A stretch of DNA of 6,058 nt from SICB01 sp037132395 (GCA_037132395.1 JBAXPC010000037.1:1-6058); one strand, 5' to 3'. Shown: positions 1-5,191, counted from the stretch's first letter. Notes: a model not told the origin generated them from the letters alone. Numbers and translations: made by a program.

Positions 1-234
1 CTCTTGATGAGATGTGAGGTCTACTCCTTGCTCGGCAGCGCGTTCTTTGCGCTCTTTGTCTTGGCGAGCCCTTTCGTCTAGGTAGGCAGCAGATCTTTTT
101 TGTTCTTGCTTTTGCTGCTCAATGATTTGCTTGAGGTCCGCAATTCGTTGCTCACTAGTTCGCGGCGGCGTGGCTGGGCTATTATTTTCATTGCCATTTT
201 CATCATCAAATAGCGATGGTGTTTCGTAATTCAT
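1..234 (-). CDS. Partial hypothetical protein, N-terminal 78 codons, charged and probably coiled-coil
   Basis: The minus strand is open from an ATG at 234 to the window edge, 78 codons with no stop; the C-terminal part lies outside. Residues 1-26 are acidic, Asn- and Pro-rich and look disordered (begins MNYETPSLFDDENGN). From about residue 27 to 75 the sequence is dominated by E, K, Q, R and A with no Gly or Pro for a long stretch, as in an amphipathic or coiled-coil helix. No signal peptide or membrane segment is visible in the part shown. I do not recognise the family. There is no Shine-Dalgarno before the ATG; instead a -10-like TTTAAT with an upstream TG lies 6 nt before it, so the mRNA may be leaderless. 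The gene is divergent from polA. That it is a real gene is likely; its function is unknown. Confidence 0.7.
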   Translation of the reverse strand, partial: MNYETPSLFDDENGNENNSPATPPRTSEQRIADLKQIIEQQKQEQKRSAAYLDERARQDKERKERAAEQGVDLTSHQE

Positions 235-240
235 AGCTAC

Positions 241-249
241 ATTAAAACA
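241..249 (-). promoter_or_regulatory. Extended -10 promoter element of the left-edge gene
   Basis: On the minus strand TTTAAT (246 down to 241) is preceded by TGT (249-247), matching the extended -10 form TGn-TATAAT with one mismatch in the hexamer. The expected +1, seven bases after the hexamer, is exactly the A of the ATG at 234. No convincing -35 hexamer is seen, which is tolerable for an extended -10 promoter. The assignment is inferred from position and similarity only. Confidence 0.42.
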
Positions 250-291
250 CATCGGCATACTATTTTGCTAATTTGCTGATATGATAAGGTG

Positions 292-297
292 TATAAT
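292..297 (+). promoter_or_regulatory. -10 element of polA (predicted leaderless transcript)
   Basis: A perfect TATAAT lies 7 nt before the polA ATG at 305. The expected transcription start is 304-305, so the mRNA would begin at or one base before the start codon. There is no Shine-Dalgarno at a usable distance: AAGG at 286-289 is 15 nt away and would lie upstream of the +1. No good -35 is seen at 16-18 bp; TTGCTA (265-270) and TTGCTG (273-278) are at poor spacing. Confidence 0.5.
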
Positions 298-304
298 TTT
301 AAGT

Positions 305-3070
305 ATGAATAAACGCAAAAAACTAGTTGTATTCGACGGCCATGCCTTAGTCCATAGGGGCTACCATGCAATTCCGCACTTGACGACCAAAGATGGTACT
401 CCGACCAACGCGGTCTATGGCTTTACGATGATGATGCTCTTGGCGTTGCGCGAGCTCAAGCCAGATTACGTCGCTGTGGCCTGGGACGCGCCAGGCAAAA
501 CTTTTCGACACGACCAGTACGACCAATACAAGGCTACCCGTAAAAAGGCCGATCAAGAACTCTACGATCAGTTTCCAACAACCAAGGCTGTGGTTGCGGC
601 CTTTAATATTCCGCTTTTGGAGATGCCTGGCTTTGAAGCCGACGATATCATTGGCTCACTCAGCGCCCAGTACCAGGACGAGGTCGATGTAGTAGTAGTG
701 ACGGGCGATATGGATGAGCTCCAGCTGGTAAGTGACGGCACAACGGTATTTACTATGCGCAAGGGTTTTAGCGATACCTTTATTTATGATACCCAAGCCG
801 TCATCGACAAGTATGGTGTTAACCCCAAAGAGTTTATTGTTTATAAGGCACTCAAGGGCGATACTAGCGACAATATCCCCGGCGTTTCTGGTATTGGCGA
901 CAAGACCGCCACCGAGCTGGTTCGGGAGTATCACGATTTGGATACCATTTATGAAAACCTGAATAATATAAAGCCTGCAGTAGCCAAAAAGCTGACGCTC
1001 GGTAAAGATAGTGCCTATATGAGCCAAGAGTTATCGACCATCAAGCTCGATCTGAAGCTCGATTTTGACCTCAAGGACGCAGTTATACATGATTACGACA
1101 AGAAAAGTGTCTACGACCTTTTTCATCAGCTCGAGTTCAAGAGCCTGCTGGCCAAACTGCCGAATAAAAAAGTCACGGACGACCAAACCGAAGCCTTCGA
1201 TGAACACAAAAATGATGCCGCAGAGTTTAACCGCCAACACCTCAAAGATGCCAAGTACCAGCTCATCACAAAAGTTTCCGAGCTCCAGGACTTAGCCAAG
1301 CTGCTGTCTCAGCAAAAAGTTTTTGCTTTTGATACCGAGACCACCAGTACCGACCAAATCGACGCCGAGTTAGTAGGCGCATCTTTTAGCTTCAAGGCCG
1401 GCGAGGCGTACTATGTGCCGCTCGCCCACGCCGAAAAAACCGAAATCGACTACGGCAAGTTTGTAGAGCTGATTGGCCCTATCTTAGAAGACGATAAAAT
1501 TGGCAAGGTCGGGCACAATATCAAATACGATTATGTTATGATGCGTCCGTTTAACGATCTGCGACTCGGGCCGATTGTTTTCGATACGATGGTCGCAGCT
1601 TATCTGATAAACCCCATCGGCCGGGCCCAGAGCCTCAGTCAACTGGCCTATAATGAGCTCGGAATATCGATGATCGGCATCGAGGAGCTGATTGGACCAA
1701 AAGGCAAAAAACAACAAACTTTTGATTCAGTTCCCATTAAAGAGGCCAGCCAGTATGCCGCCGAGGACGCCGATATTAGCTGGCGATTGTACCTGAAGTT
1801 GCAAAAAGACCTGAAGGCCATTGGGCGACTTTCCGAACTTGCCGAGCAAATGGAGTGGCCGCTAATTGCGGTGCTTGGCGATATGGAGTATTGCGGGGTC
1901 GAGCTAGACTCGAATTTCTTGAATAAACTCTCCGCTGGATACGCTTCAAAAATCAATCAGCTACAAAAAGATATCTGGAAACTAGCTGGCGGGGAGTTCA
2001 ATATTAGCTCGCCGGCTCAGCTTCAGATCGTGCTATTTGAAAAGCTCAAGATACCAACGGCAGGCCTCAAAAAAACCAAGACTGGCATTAGTACTGCTGC
2101 TAGTGAGCTCGAAAAACTTCGTGGCAAGCATGAGCTGGTCGATATGATGTTCGAGTATCGAGAGCTAACAAAACTCGCCAGTACCTATGTCGACGCGCTT
2201 CCAAAGTTAGTTAAGCCAGACGGCCGCATCCACACTAGTTACAACCAAACTATCGCCCAGACGGGGCGCCTCAGTAGTACTAATCCGAACCTTCAGAATA
2301 TACCGATTCGCAGCGAGATGGGCCGAGAAATACGCAAAGCTTTTGTGGCAAGCCCAGGCAAGGTGCTGGTTTCGGCCGATTATAGCCAAATAGAATTGCG
2401 CCTAGCTGCCGAGCTATCTAAAGACCAACCAATGATCAACGATTTTAAGAGCGGGGCTGACATCCACACCTTAACCGCAGCCGAAATGTTCGGCGTTGCG
2501 CCAGCAAAAGTAACCAAAGAAATGCGCTACGCCGCCAAGACCATCAATTTTGGAGTGCTGTATGGTATGAACCCCCACGGGCTATCGGTTGCCACGGGTT
2601 TTGATTACGATAAAGCTCGAGAGTTTATAGACAGCTACTTTGGGTTGCGCAAAGGCGTTGCTGCATACATCGCTAGTATTAAGAAGTTTGCCCACGACGA
2701 AGGCTACACCGAAACATATTTTGGACGCCGCCGCCCATGCCCAGATGTTAGCTCTAGCAATTTTATAGTTCGTGCCTCTGCCGAACGAGCGGCAGTCAAC
2801 CTGCCCCTCCAGGGTACAGCGGCCGATATGATGAAGCTAGCAATGGTCGATATAGCCAACAGACTAGAGCATTTTAATGAGGGCAAGAAGGCCCCAGAGC
2901 AAGCAAACTTGCTACTGCAAATTCACGACGAATTAATAGCCGAATGTCCCAAGGCCGACGCCGAGCAAATAGCCAAGATTATCAAGCAGGCTATGGAGGG
3001 GGTGCATCGGTTCGAGGTTCCTATTGTCGCAGAAGTTCGCCAAGGCTCTAGCTGGGGGGATCTCAAATAG
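305..3070 (+). CDS. polA: DNA polymerase I with 5'-3' exonuclease, proofreading exonuclease and polymerase domains
   Basis: This 921-aa family A polymerase fills gaps and removes primers in the cytoplasm. Residues 1 to about 290 form the FEN-type 5'-3' nuclease, with metal-binding acidic residues D11, D61, E111, D113, D114, D135, D137, D186 and D189 and a helix-hairpin-helix near 193-206. Residues about 320-510 form the 3'-5' exonuclease, and its catalytic set is complete: D343 and E345 (DTE), N405 and D409, Y484 and D488. The polymerase domain has TGRLSS at 653-658, motif A DYSQIELR at 692-699, motif B R741-K745-F749-Y753 and motif C HDE at 874-876. Phe at 749 is the usual residue at the E. 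coli F762 position. An in-frame ATG at 281 would add 8 residues, but TATAAT lies inside that extension and the conserved family start (LVVFDG) fits ATG 305. The length matches full-length Pol I. It converges on the 116-aa minus-strand gene. Identity is certain. Confidence 0.98.
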   Translation: MNKRKKLVVFDGHALVHRGYHAIPHLTTKDGTPTNAVYGFTMMMLLALRELKPDYVAVAWDAPGKTFRHDQYDQYKATRKKADQELYDQFPTTKAVVAAFNIPLLEMPGFEADDIIGSLSAQYQDEVDVVVVTGDMDELQLVSDGTTVFTMRKGFSDTFIYDTQAVIDKYGVNPKEFIVYKALKGDTSDNIPGVSGIGDKTATELVREYHDLDTIYENLNNIKPAVAKKLTLGKDSAYMSQELSTIKLDLKLDFDLKDAVIHDYDKKSVYDLFHQLEFKSLLAKLPNKKVTDDQTEAFDEHKNDAAEFNRQHLKDAKYQLITKVSELQDLAKLLSQQKVFAFDTETTSTDQIDAELVGASFSFKAGEAYYVPLAHAEKTEIDYGKFVELIGPILEDDKIGKVGHNIKYDYVMMRPFNDLRLGPIVFDTMVAAYLINPIGRAQSLSQLAYNELGISMIGIEELIGPKGKKQQTFDSVPIKEASQYAAEDADISWRLYLKLQKDLKAIGRLSELAEQMEWPLIAVLGDMEYCGVELDSNFLNKLSAGYASKINQLQKDIWKLAGGEFNISSPAQLQIVLFEKLKIPTAGLKKTKTGISTAASELEKLRGKHELVDMMFEYRELTKLASTYVDALPKLVKPDGRIHTSYNQTIAQTGRLSSTNPNLQNIPIRSEMGREIRKAFVASPGKVLVSADYSQIELRLAAELSKDQPMINDFKSGADIHTLTAAEMFGVAPAKVTKEMRYAAKTINFGVLYGMNPHGLSVATGFDYDKAREFIDSYFGLRKGVAAYIASIKKFAHDEGYTETYFGRRRPCPDVSSSNFIVRASAERAAVNLPLQGTAADMMKLAMVDIANRLEHFNEGKKAPEQANLLLQIHDELIAECPKADAEQIAKIIKQAMEGVHRFEVPIVAEVRQGSSWGDLK

Positions 3071-3071
3071 C

Positions 3072-3113
3072 CAATAAATAAAACGAGCCTAGCTAATAAA
3101 AGCTAGACTCGTT
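3072..3113 (-). terminator. Intrinsic terminator of the 116-aa gene, at the convergent junction with polA
   Basis: Positions 3082-3094 pair with 3101-3113 around a 6-nt loop. Read on plus, the stem has one C-A mismatch (3088/3107). In the minus-strand RNA the same pair is a U-G wobble, so a continuous 13-pair stem forms. On the minus strand the stem runs straight into a T-rich tail (3083 down to 3073, TTTTATTTATT); on plus it is followed by GGGATTGG. It therefore serves the minus-strand gene best. The TAG stop of that gene (3095-3093) lies inside the stem, while the polA stop is 11 nt before it on the other side. It may stop polA transcripts only weakly. Confidence 0.75.
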
Positions 3114-3443
3114 GGGATTGGCAACGGTAACCGCAATGCCATCTTTTGGTAGCGGACATCGATAGTAGAGCGAGACATCGTTATTGATTCCAATAAATCC
3201 ACTCGATATTTCAACATTCCCTGAGTATAGGGTGGCTTCCTGACCGAGCAGGTCGCCAAAGCCCTCAAACTCAAAAAACATTACTTGGTGTTCGTGCATG
3301 AAACGAACAATCATTTTTTGTGACCTTTTTGTATTAACAATCTGCTGTTCCTGGTAGCTATACAGGTCGAGCCGTTTTGTCATTCTGATGAGTTTAGCGA
3401 CAAGGCCGTGGCCTTCAAGCTTGCTTCTGCTGATATAAGACAC
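3093..3443 (-). CDS. Hypothetical protein, 116 aa
   Basis: It is translated from a GTG at 3443 with a strong Shine-Dalgarno, GAGGAG (3454-3449), 5 nt upstream, and ends at a TAG inside the terminator hairpin. The N-terminal half is basic (residues 1-50, many K/R). The middle, about 45-66, is aromatic and beta-like (VMFFEFEGFGDLLG), followed by a Gly/Ser/Asn-rich region near 74-90 and a single Cys at 96. No signal peptide, membrane helix, or nuclease or toxin motif is evident. I do not recognise the family. It lies 16 nt downstream of the small membrane-peptide ORF on the same strand, suggesting one transcript. The start signal, a terminator matched to its strand and an open frame unlike a polA shadow (it lies outside polA) make it a real gene. 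The role is unknown. Confidence 0.75.
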   Translation of the reverse strand: MSYISRSKLEGHGLVAKLIRMTKRLDLYSYQEQQIVNTKRSQKMIVRFMHEHQVMFFEFEGFGDLLGQEATLYSGNVEISSGFIGINNDVSLYYRCPLPKDGIAVTVANPNESSFY

Positions 3444-3448
3444 GGTAG

Positions 3449-3454
3449 CTCCTC
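3449..3454 (-). promoter_or_regulatory. Shine-Dalgarno of the 116-aa gene, fixing its GTG start
   Basis: GAGGAG on the minus strand lies 5 nt before the GTG at 3443. The ATG at 3455 that overlaps this region is in another frame and closes after 13 codons, so the GTG is the start. The site lies between the upstream small ORF stop (3462-3460) and the GTG, as expected for translation within an operon. Confidence 0.75.
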
Positions 3455-3459
3455 ATGGT

Positions 3460-3597
3460 TCAGGGCAGGCTAATGACGACAATCATGCATGCCATGGCGG
3501 CAATGCAGATGGTCACGACGGCTGCTAAAGTTTTTATTGTCTCTGGAATACTAGCTCTGGACAACAAACGCCTTTCGGTAGTAGGTGCGGATTTCAA
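3460..3597 (-). CDS. Possible 45-aa tail-anchored membrane peptide (TTG start)
   Basis: An open minus-strand frame ends in TGA at 3462-3460. Its last 22 residues (about 24-45) form an uninterrupted hydrophobic segment (starts LAAVVTICIAAMACM) that reaches the C-terminus. A basic, polar N-terminal part of about 23 residues with RR and R precedes it. This is the plan of a small tail-anchored inner-membrane protein with a cytoplasmic N-terminus. The frame stays open up to 3696, but upstream of 3597 it reads through AT-rich promoter sequence and the 15-bp repeats, giving low-complexity I/L/F/Y residues, so a start at TTG 3597 is preferred. No Shine-Dalgarno is seen; a TATATT lies 8 nt before the TTG. 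Its stop is 16 nt before the 116-aa gene. The hydrophobic pattern is visible; the start and the existence of the gene are inference. Confidence 0.4.
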   Translation of the reverse strand: MKSAPTTERRLLSRASIPETIKTLAAVVTICIAAMACMIVVISLP

Positions 3598-3605
3598 TAA
3601 AACAT

Positions 3606-3611
3606 AATATA
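3606..3611 (-). promoter_or_regulatory. Possible -10 element for the minus-strand small-protein pair
   Basis: TATATT on the minus strand lies 8 nt before the TTG at 3597, so a transcript would begin at about 3598-3599, almost at the start codon. No -35 of quality is found at 16-18 bp. The whole stretch 3600-3652 is AT-rich, so a chance match is likely enough to keep confidence low. It would be divergent from the fpg promoter 35 bp away. Confidence 0.28.
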
Positions 3612-3646
3612 ACAAAATTGTATAAAAGTAAAGCTTAATTATCAGG

Positions 3647-3652
3647 TATAAT
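3647..3652 (+). promoter_or_regulatory. -10 element of the fpg leader ORF and fpg
   Basis: A perfect TATAAT lies 6 nt before the ATG at 3659, so the expected +1 (seventh base after the hexamer) is the A of that ATG. The fpg start is 58 nt further on. No good -35 is seen; TTGTAT at 3618-3623 is 23 bp away, too far. Same geometry as at polA and the left-edge gene. Confidence 0.52.
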
Positions 3653-3656
3653 GGTT

Positions 3657-3697
3657 TAATGAACAATAGTCTAATGAACAATAGTCTAATGAACAAT
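3657..3697 (+). repeat. 15-bp direct tandem repeat, 2.7 copies, in the fpg leader
   Basis: The unit TAATGAACAATAGTC occurs at 3657-3671 and 3672-3686 with no mismatches, followed by the first 11 bases again at 3687-3697. The period is a multiple of three and each copy carries an ATG in the same frame (3659, 3674, 3689), so each copy reads M-N-N-S-L. It begins at the predicted transcription start. It may be a slippage-prone coding repeat or a set of direct-repeat protein-binding sites; the sequence does not decide between them. Confidence 0.95.
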
Positions 3698-3724
3698 TCA
3701 AACCAGAAATCACCAAATGCCTGA
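3659..3724 (+). CDS. Predicted leaderless 21-codon leader peptide overlapping the fpg start
   Basis: From ATG 3659 a frame runs 21 codons (MNNSLMNNSLMNNSNQKSPNA) to a TGA at 3722-3724. The fpg ATG (3717-3719) lies inside it in the +1 frame, giving an 8-nt overlap, ATGCCTGA. The ORF starts exactly at the expected +1 of the TATAAT at 3647-3652. The 58 nt from there to the fpg ATG contain no GG dinucleotide, so there is no Shine-Dalgarno for fpg. The arrangement fits translational coupling, in which ribosomes that begin on a leaderless mRNA end at the TGA and restart on fpg. The peptide is polar and rich in Asn and Ser, with no membrane segment, and has no run of a single amino acid that would suggest classical attenuation. 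It may equally be a chance frame kept open by the repeats; proof of translation is lacking. Confidence 0.42.
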   Translation: MNNSLMNNSLMNNSNQKSPNA

Positions 3725-4607
3725 GCTGCCTGAAGTCGAGACAGTTCGATTCGGCTTACAAGAGTTTCTGCCTACGCAAAAGGTAGTATCAGCTACTTGT
3801 GACTGGCCAAAGAGCTTGGCCATAAGTGAGGCGCTGATGGCCAGTAAGCTGATTGGTGCCACAGTCCAATCAGTCCAGCGCCGCGGCAAGCTTATAATTA
3901 TGCCACTAAGCAGTGGTTACAGTATTTTGATACACCTCAAGATGACCGGACAATTGGTGTATCGGCCAAAATCTGGCCGTGGCTTCGGGGGAGGGCACCC
4001 CAATGCCAGCTTGGTCGATAAACTTCCTGACAAATCTACCAGGGTCATCATGGAGCTTACCCGCGGCACGCTATTTTTTAACGACCAGCGTAAATTTGGG
4101 TGGATCAAGCTCGAGCAAACTGATGGCTTGTACCAAAATAATGCTTTTTTGAAAAAGCTCGGCCCCGAACCACTCGAAGATAGCTACACTTTTGACCAAT
4201 TCGCTATGGCCCTAAAAAAACGCTCCAGAACAAGCATCAAGGCCGCTCTACTAGACCAGACGGTACTGGCCGGGGTTGGCAACATCTATGCCGACGAGTC
4301 TCTCTTTATGGCCAGAATCCACCCCCTTACCAAAGTTGGTGATGTTAGCGCTGTGAAGCTCAGAAGGCTTTTTAACGCAGTCAGAGAGGTCATGAGCCTC
4401 AGTATTAGTTTAGGTGGGAGTAGCGACCGAAATTACGTCGATGCCAAGGGTAACAAAGGCAGCTACTTAAAATTTGCTCAAGTTTTTCGCAAAGAGGGTA
4501 GCGCTTGCCCCAACTGTGGGCATAAAATTATCAAGATCCGCGCCGCAGGCAGGGGTACTCACATCTGTCCACACTGCCAAAAAATAACGAGAAGTCATAC
4601 TAAATAA
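3717..4607 (+). CDS. mutM: Formamidopyrimidine-DNA glycosylase (Fpg/MutM)
   Basis: This base-excision repair enzyme removes 8-oxoguanine and formamidopyrimidines and cuts the resulting AP site. The start MPELPEVETV is the family signature and fixes ATG 3717: after Met removal, Pro2 is the Schiff-base nucleophile, with Glu3 as acid. K58 is the conserved beta-hairpin lysine, R109 the usual intercalating Arg, and RKFG is at 125-128. The H2TH DNA-binding segment with GVGNIYADE is at 186-194. A zinc finger is complete, C264-x2-C267 and C284-x2-C287, with the phosphate-contacting R279 in AGRGTHIC. The length is 296 aa against roughly 270 in well-known members. Much of the excess is a Gly-rich insertion around 85-106 (GFGGGHP). 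No residue needed for activity is missing. It has no Shine-Dalgarno and is preceded by an overlapping leader ORF. It converges on the 133-aa minus-strand gene. Confidence 0.97.
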   Translation: MPELPEVETVRFGLQEFLPTQKVVSATCDWPKSLAISEALMASKLIGATVQSVQRRGKLIIMPLSSGYSILIHLKMTGQLVYRPKSGRGFGGGHPNASLVDKLPDKSTRVIMELTRGTLFFNDQRKFGWIKLEQTDGLYQNNAFLKKLGPEPLEDSYTFDQFAMALKKRSRTSIKAALLDQTVLAGVGNIYADESLFMARIHPLTKVGDVSAVKLRRLFNAVREVMSLSISLGGSSDRNYVDAKGNKGSYLKFAQVFRKEGSACPNCGHKIIKIRAAGRGTHICPHCQKITRSHTK

Positions 4608-4637
4608 ATTCGACCCAAGCAGCTTAGCTTAGGTCGA
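4597..4637 (-). terminator. Intrinsic terminator of the 133-aa gene, at the convergent junction with fpg
   Basis: Positions 4610-4620 pair with 4627-4637 around a 6-nt loop. As at 3082-3113, the one imperfect pair is C-A on the plus strand (4616/4631) but U-G in the minus-strand RNA, giving a continuous 11-pair stem there. The minus-strand stem is followed by a T-rich tail (ATTTATTTAG, 4609 down to 4600). On plus, the nearest T run (GGTTTTATTT, from 4645) starts about 10 nt after the stem, too far for a classic terminator. The stem lies 3 nt after the fpg stop and 21 nt after the 133-aa gene's stop. Confidence 0.62.
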
Positions 4638-4658
4638 TACCAACGGTTTTATTTGTTG

Positions 4659-5060
4659 CTAGTCGTAGGTATAAGGACATGATATTTCAGCCGAGAGCGA
4701 CTTCTGGATATCCTGGAAGTTCTTTATCTCGTCGCCTAGAATCTGGTGGGCTCCATCGTGTGTGGAACAGTCGTTGATGGCAATACAGACCCAACGATCG
4801 CGAAGAATGCCAGTCTGGCGCCACATTACGCAATCAATCATGTGGTTATACTCATCATCGTGTATGCTTACAGCTCGTGAAAAATTATTGATTTTAGTTT
4901 CAAAACAGCTGCATCCGAGCTGCCATTCGAGCTGCTTTATAGCAGCCCTGTAGCTCGCCTCGTAGGCATTTTCATTTTTTACCGACTCGATAGCTAGGAG
5001 CTGATCTCGTCTGCGCTGGTAGTTACTTACTAGCTGTTCGGCAAGTACTTTGAGCTTCAC
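4659..5060 (-). CDS. Hypothetical Cys-containing protein, 133 aa
   Basis: It starts at GTG 5060 behind a GGGGAG Shine-Dalgarno (5070-5065) and ends at TAG 4661-4659. Residues 1 to about 47 are helical and charged (KLKVLAEQLVSNYQRRRDQ), then a Cys- and His-containing part follows. Cysteines are at 50, 52, 77, 92, 98 and 128 and histidines at 67, 73, 101 and 105. C50-x-C52 and the spread of the others could bind metal, but no known finger spacing is matched. The last third has two Trp (80, 90) and ends in SCPYTYD. No signal peptide or membrane helix is present. I do not recognise the family. It has its own promoter and terminator and sits alone between fpg and holA on the opposite strand, so it is a free-standing gene, not part of the repair genes' transcripts. 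Function unknown. Confidence 0.78.
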   Translation of the reverse strand: MKLKVLAEQLVSNYQRRRDQLLAIESVKNENAYEASYRAAIKQLEWQLGCSCFETKINNFSRAVSIHDDEYNHMIDCVMWRQTGILRDRWVCIAINDCSTHDGAHQILGDEIKNFQDIQKSLSAEISCPYTYD

Positions 5061-5064
5061 TTAT

Positions 5065-5070
5065 CTCCCC
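5065..5070 (-). promoter_or_regulatory. Shine-Dalgarno of the 133-aa gene, fixing its GTG start
   Basis: GGGGAG on the minus strand lies 4 nt (ATAA) before the GTG at 5060. The spacing is slightly short but usable. There is no in-frame ATG near it, so the GTG is the supported start. Confidence 0.7.
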
Positions 5071-5096
5071 GTGGTGGTAGGTACTCAGCAAAGGCA

Positions 5097-5125
5097 ACTA
5101 TATACTACTAGACTACAAGTATCAA
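5097..5125 (-). promoter_or_regulatory. Sigma70-type promoter of the 133-aa gene
   Basis: On the minus strand TTGATA (5125-5120, five of six to TTGACA) and TATAGT (5102-5097, five of six to TATAAT) are separated by exactly 17 bp. The expected start is near 5090, giving a leader of about 30 nt that contains the Shine-Dalgarno. This is the only promoter in the window with a clear -35. It is divergent from the holA promoter. Confidence 0.62.
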
Positions 5126-5167
5126 TTTTAGTTTCACTTCAGTTAGCGAGACTAGGGTGATATGAAG

Positions 5168-5173
5168 TATAAT
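5168..5173 (+). promoter_or_regulatory. -10 element of holA
   Basis: A perfect TATAAT predicts a start near 5180, about 20 nt before the holA ATG. The leader then contains the GGAGG Shine-Dalgarno. There is no strong -35 at 16-18 bp. TGAAGT (5163-5168), which overlaps the hexamer by one base, has an inverted partner ACTTCA at 5136-5141. Confidence 0.5.
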
Positions 5174-5186
5174 TAACCTCGAAAGC

Positions 5187-5191
5187 GGAGG
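5187..5191 (+). promoter_or_regulatory. Shine-Dalgarno of holA
   Basis: GGAGG with 8 nt to the ATG at 5200 is a textbook ribosome-binding site and fixes the start. It shows that this genome does use Shine-Dalgarno initiation, in contrast with polA and fpg in the same window. Confidence 0.8.

Noticed and set aside
281..304. Upstream ATG adding eight residues to PolA
   Set aside because: The extension contains the TATAAT at 292-297, has no ribosome-binding site, and the family's conserved N-terminus fits ATG 305.
656..1027. 123-codon open frame on the minus strand inside polA
   Set aside because: It lies wholly within the FEN domain coding sequence of polA, has no start signals, and is a codon-bias shadow. 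The other antisense and frame-shifted ORFs within polA, fpg and holA were dropped for the same reason.
3598..3696. N-terminal extension of the 45-aa peptide up to 3696
   Set aside because: It would translate the antisense of the fpg promoter and 15-bp repeats into low-complexity I/L/F/Y sequence, with no start signal; the repeat pattern LLFIR is only the reverse reading of the plus-strand repeats.
3657..3697. CRISPR or iteron array
   Set aside because: The units are contiguous with no spacers and only 2.7 copies; there are no cas genes, no replication initiator gene and no AT-rich origin structure linked to them.
5130..5153. Possible stem AGTTTC/GAGACT as a regulatory RNA
   Set aside because: It is only six pairs with a G-U and a 12-nt loop, and lies upstream of the predicted holA transcription start; chance level.
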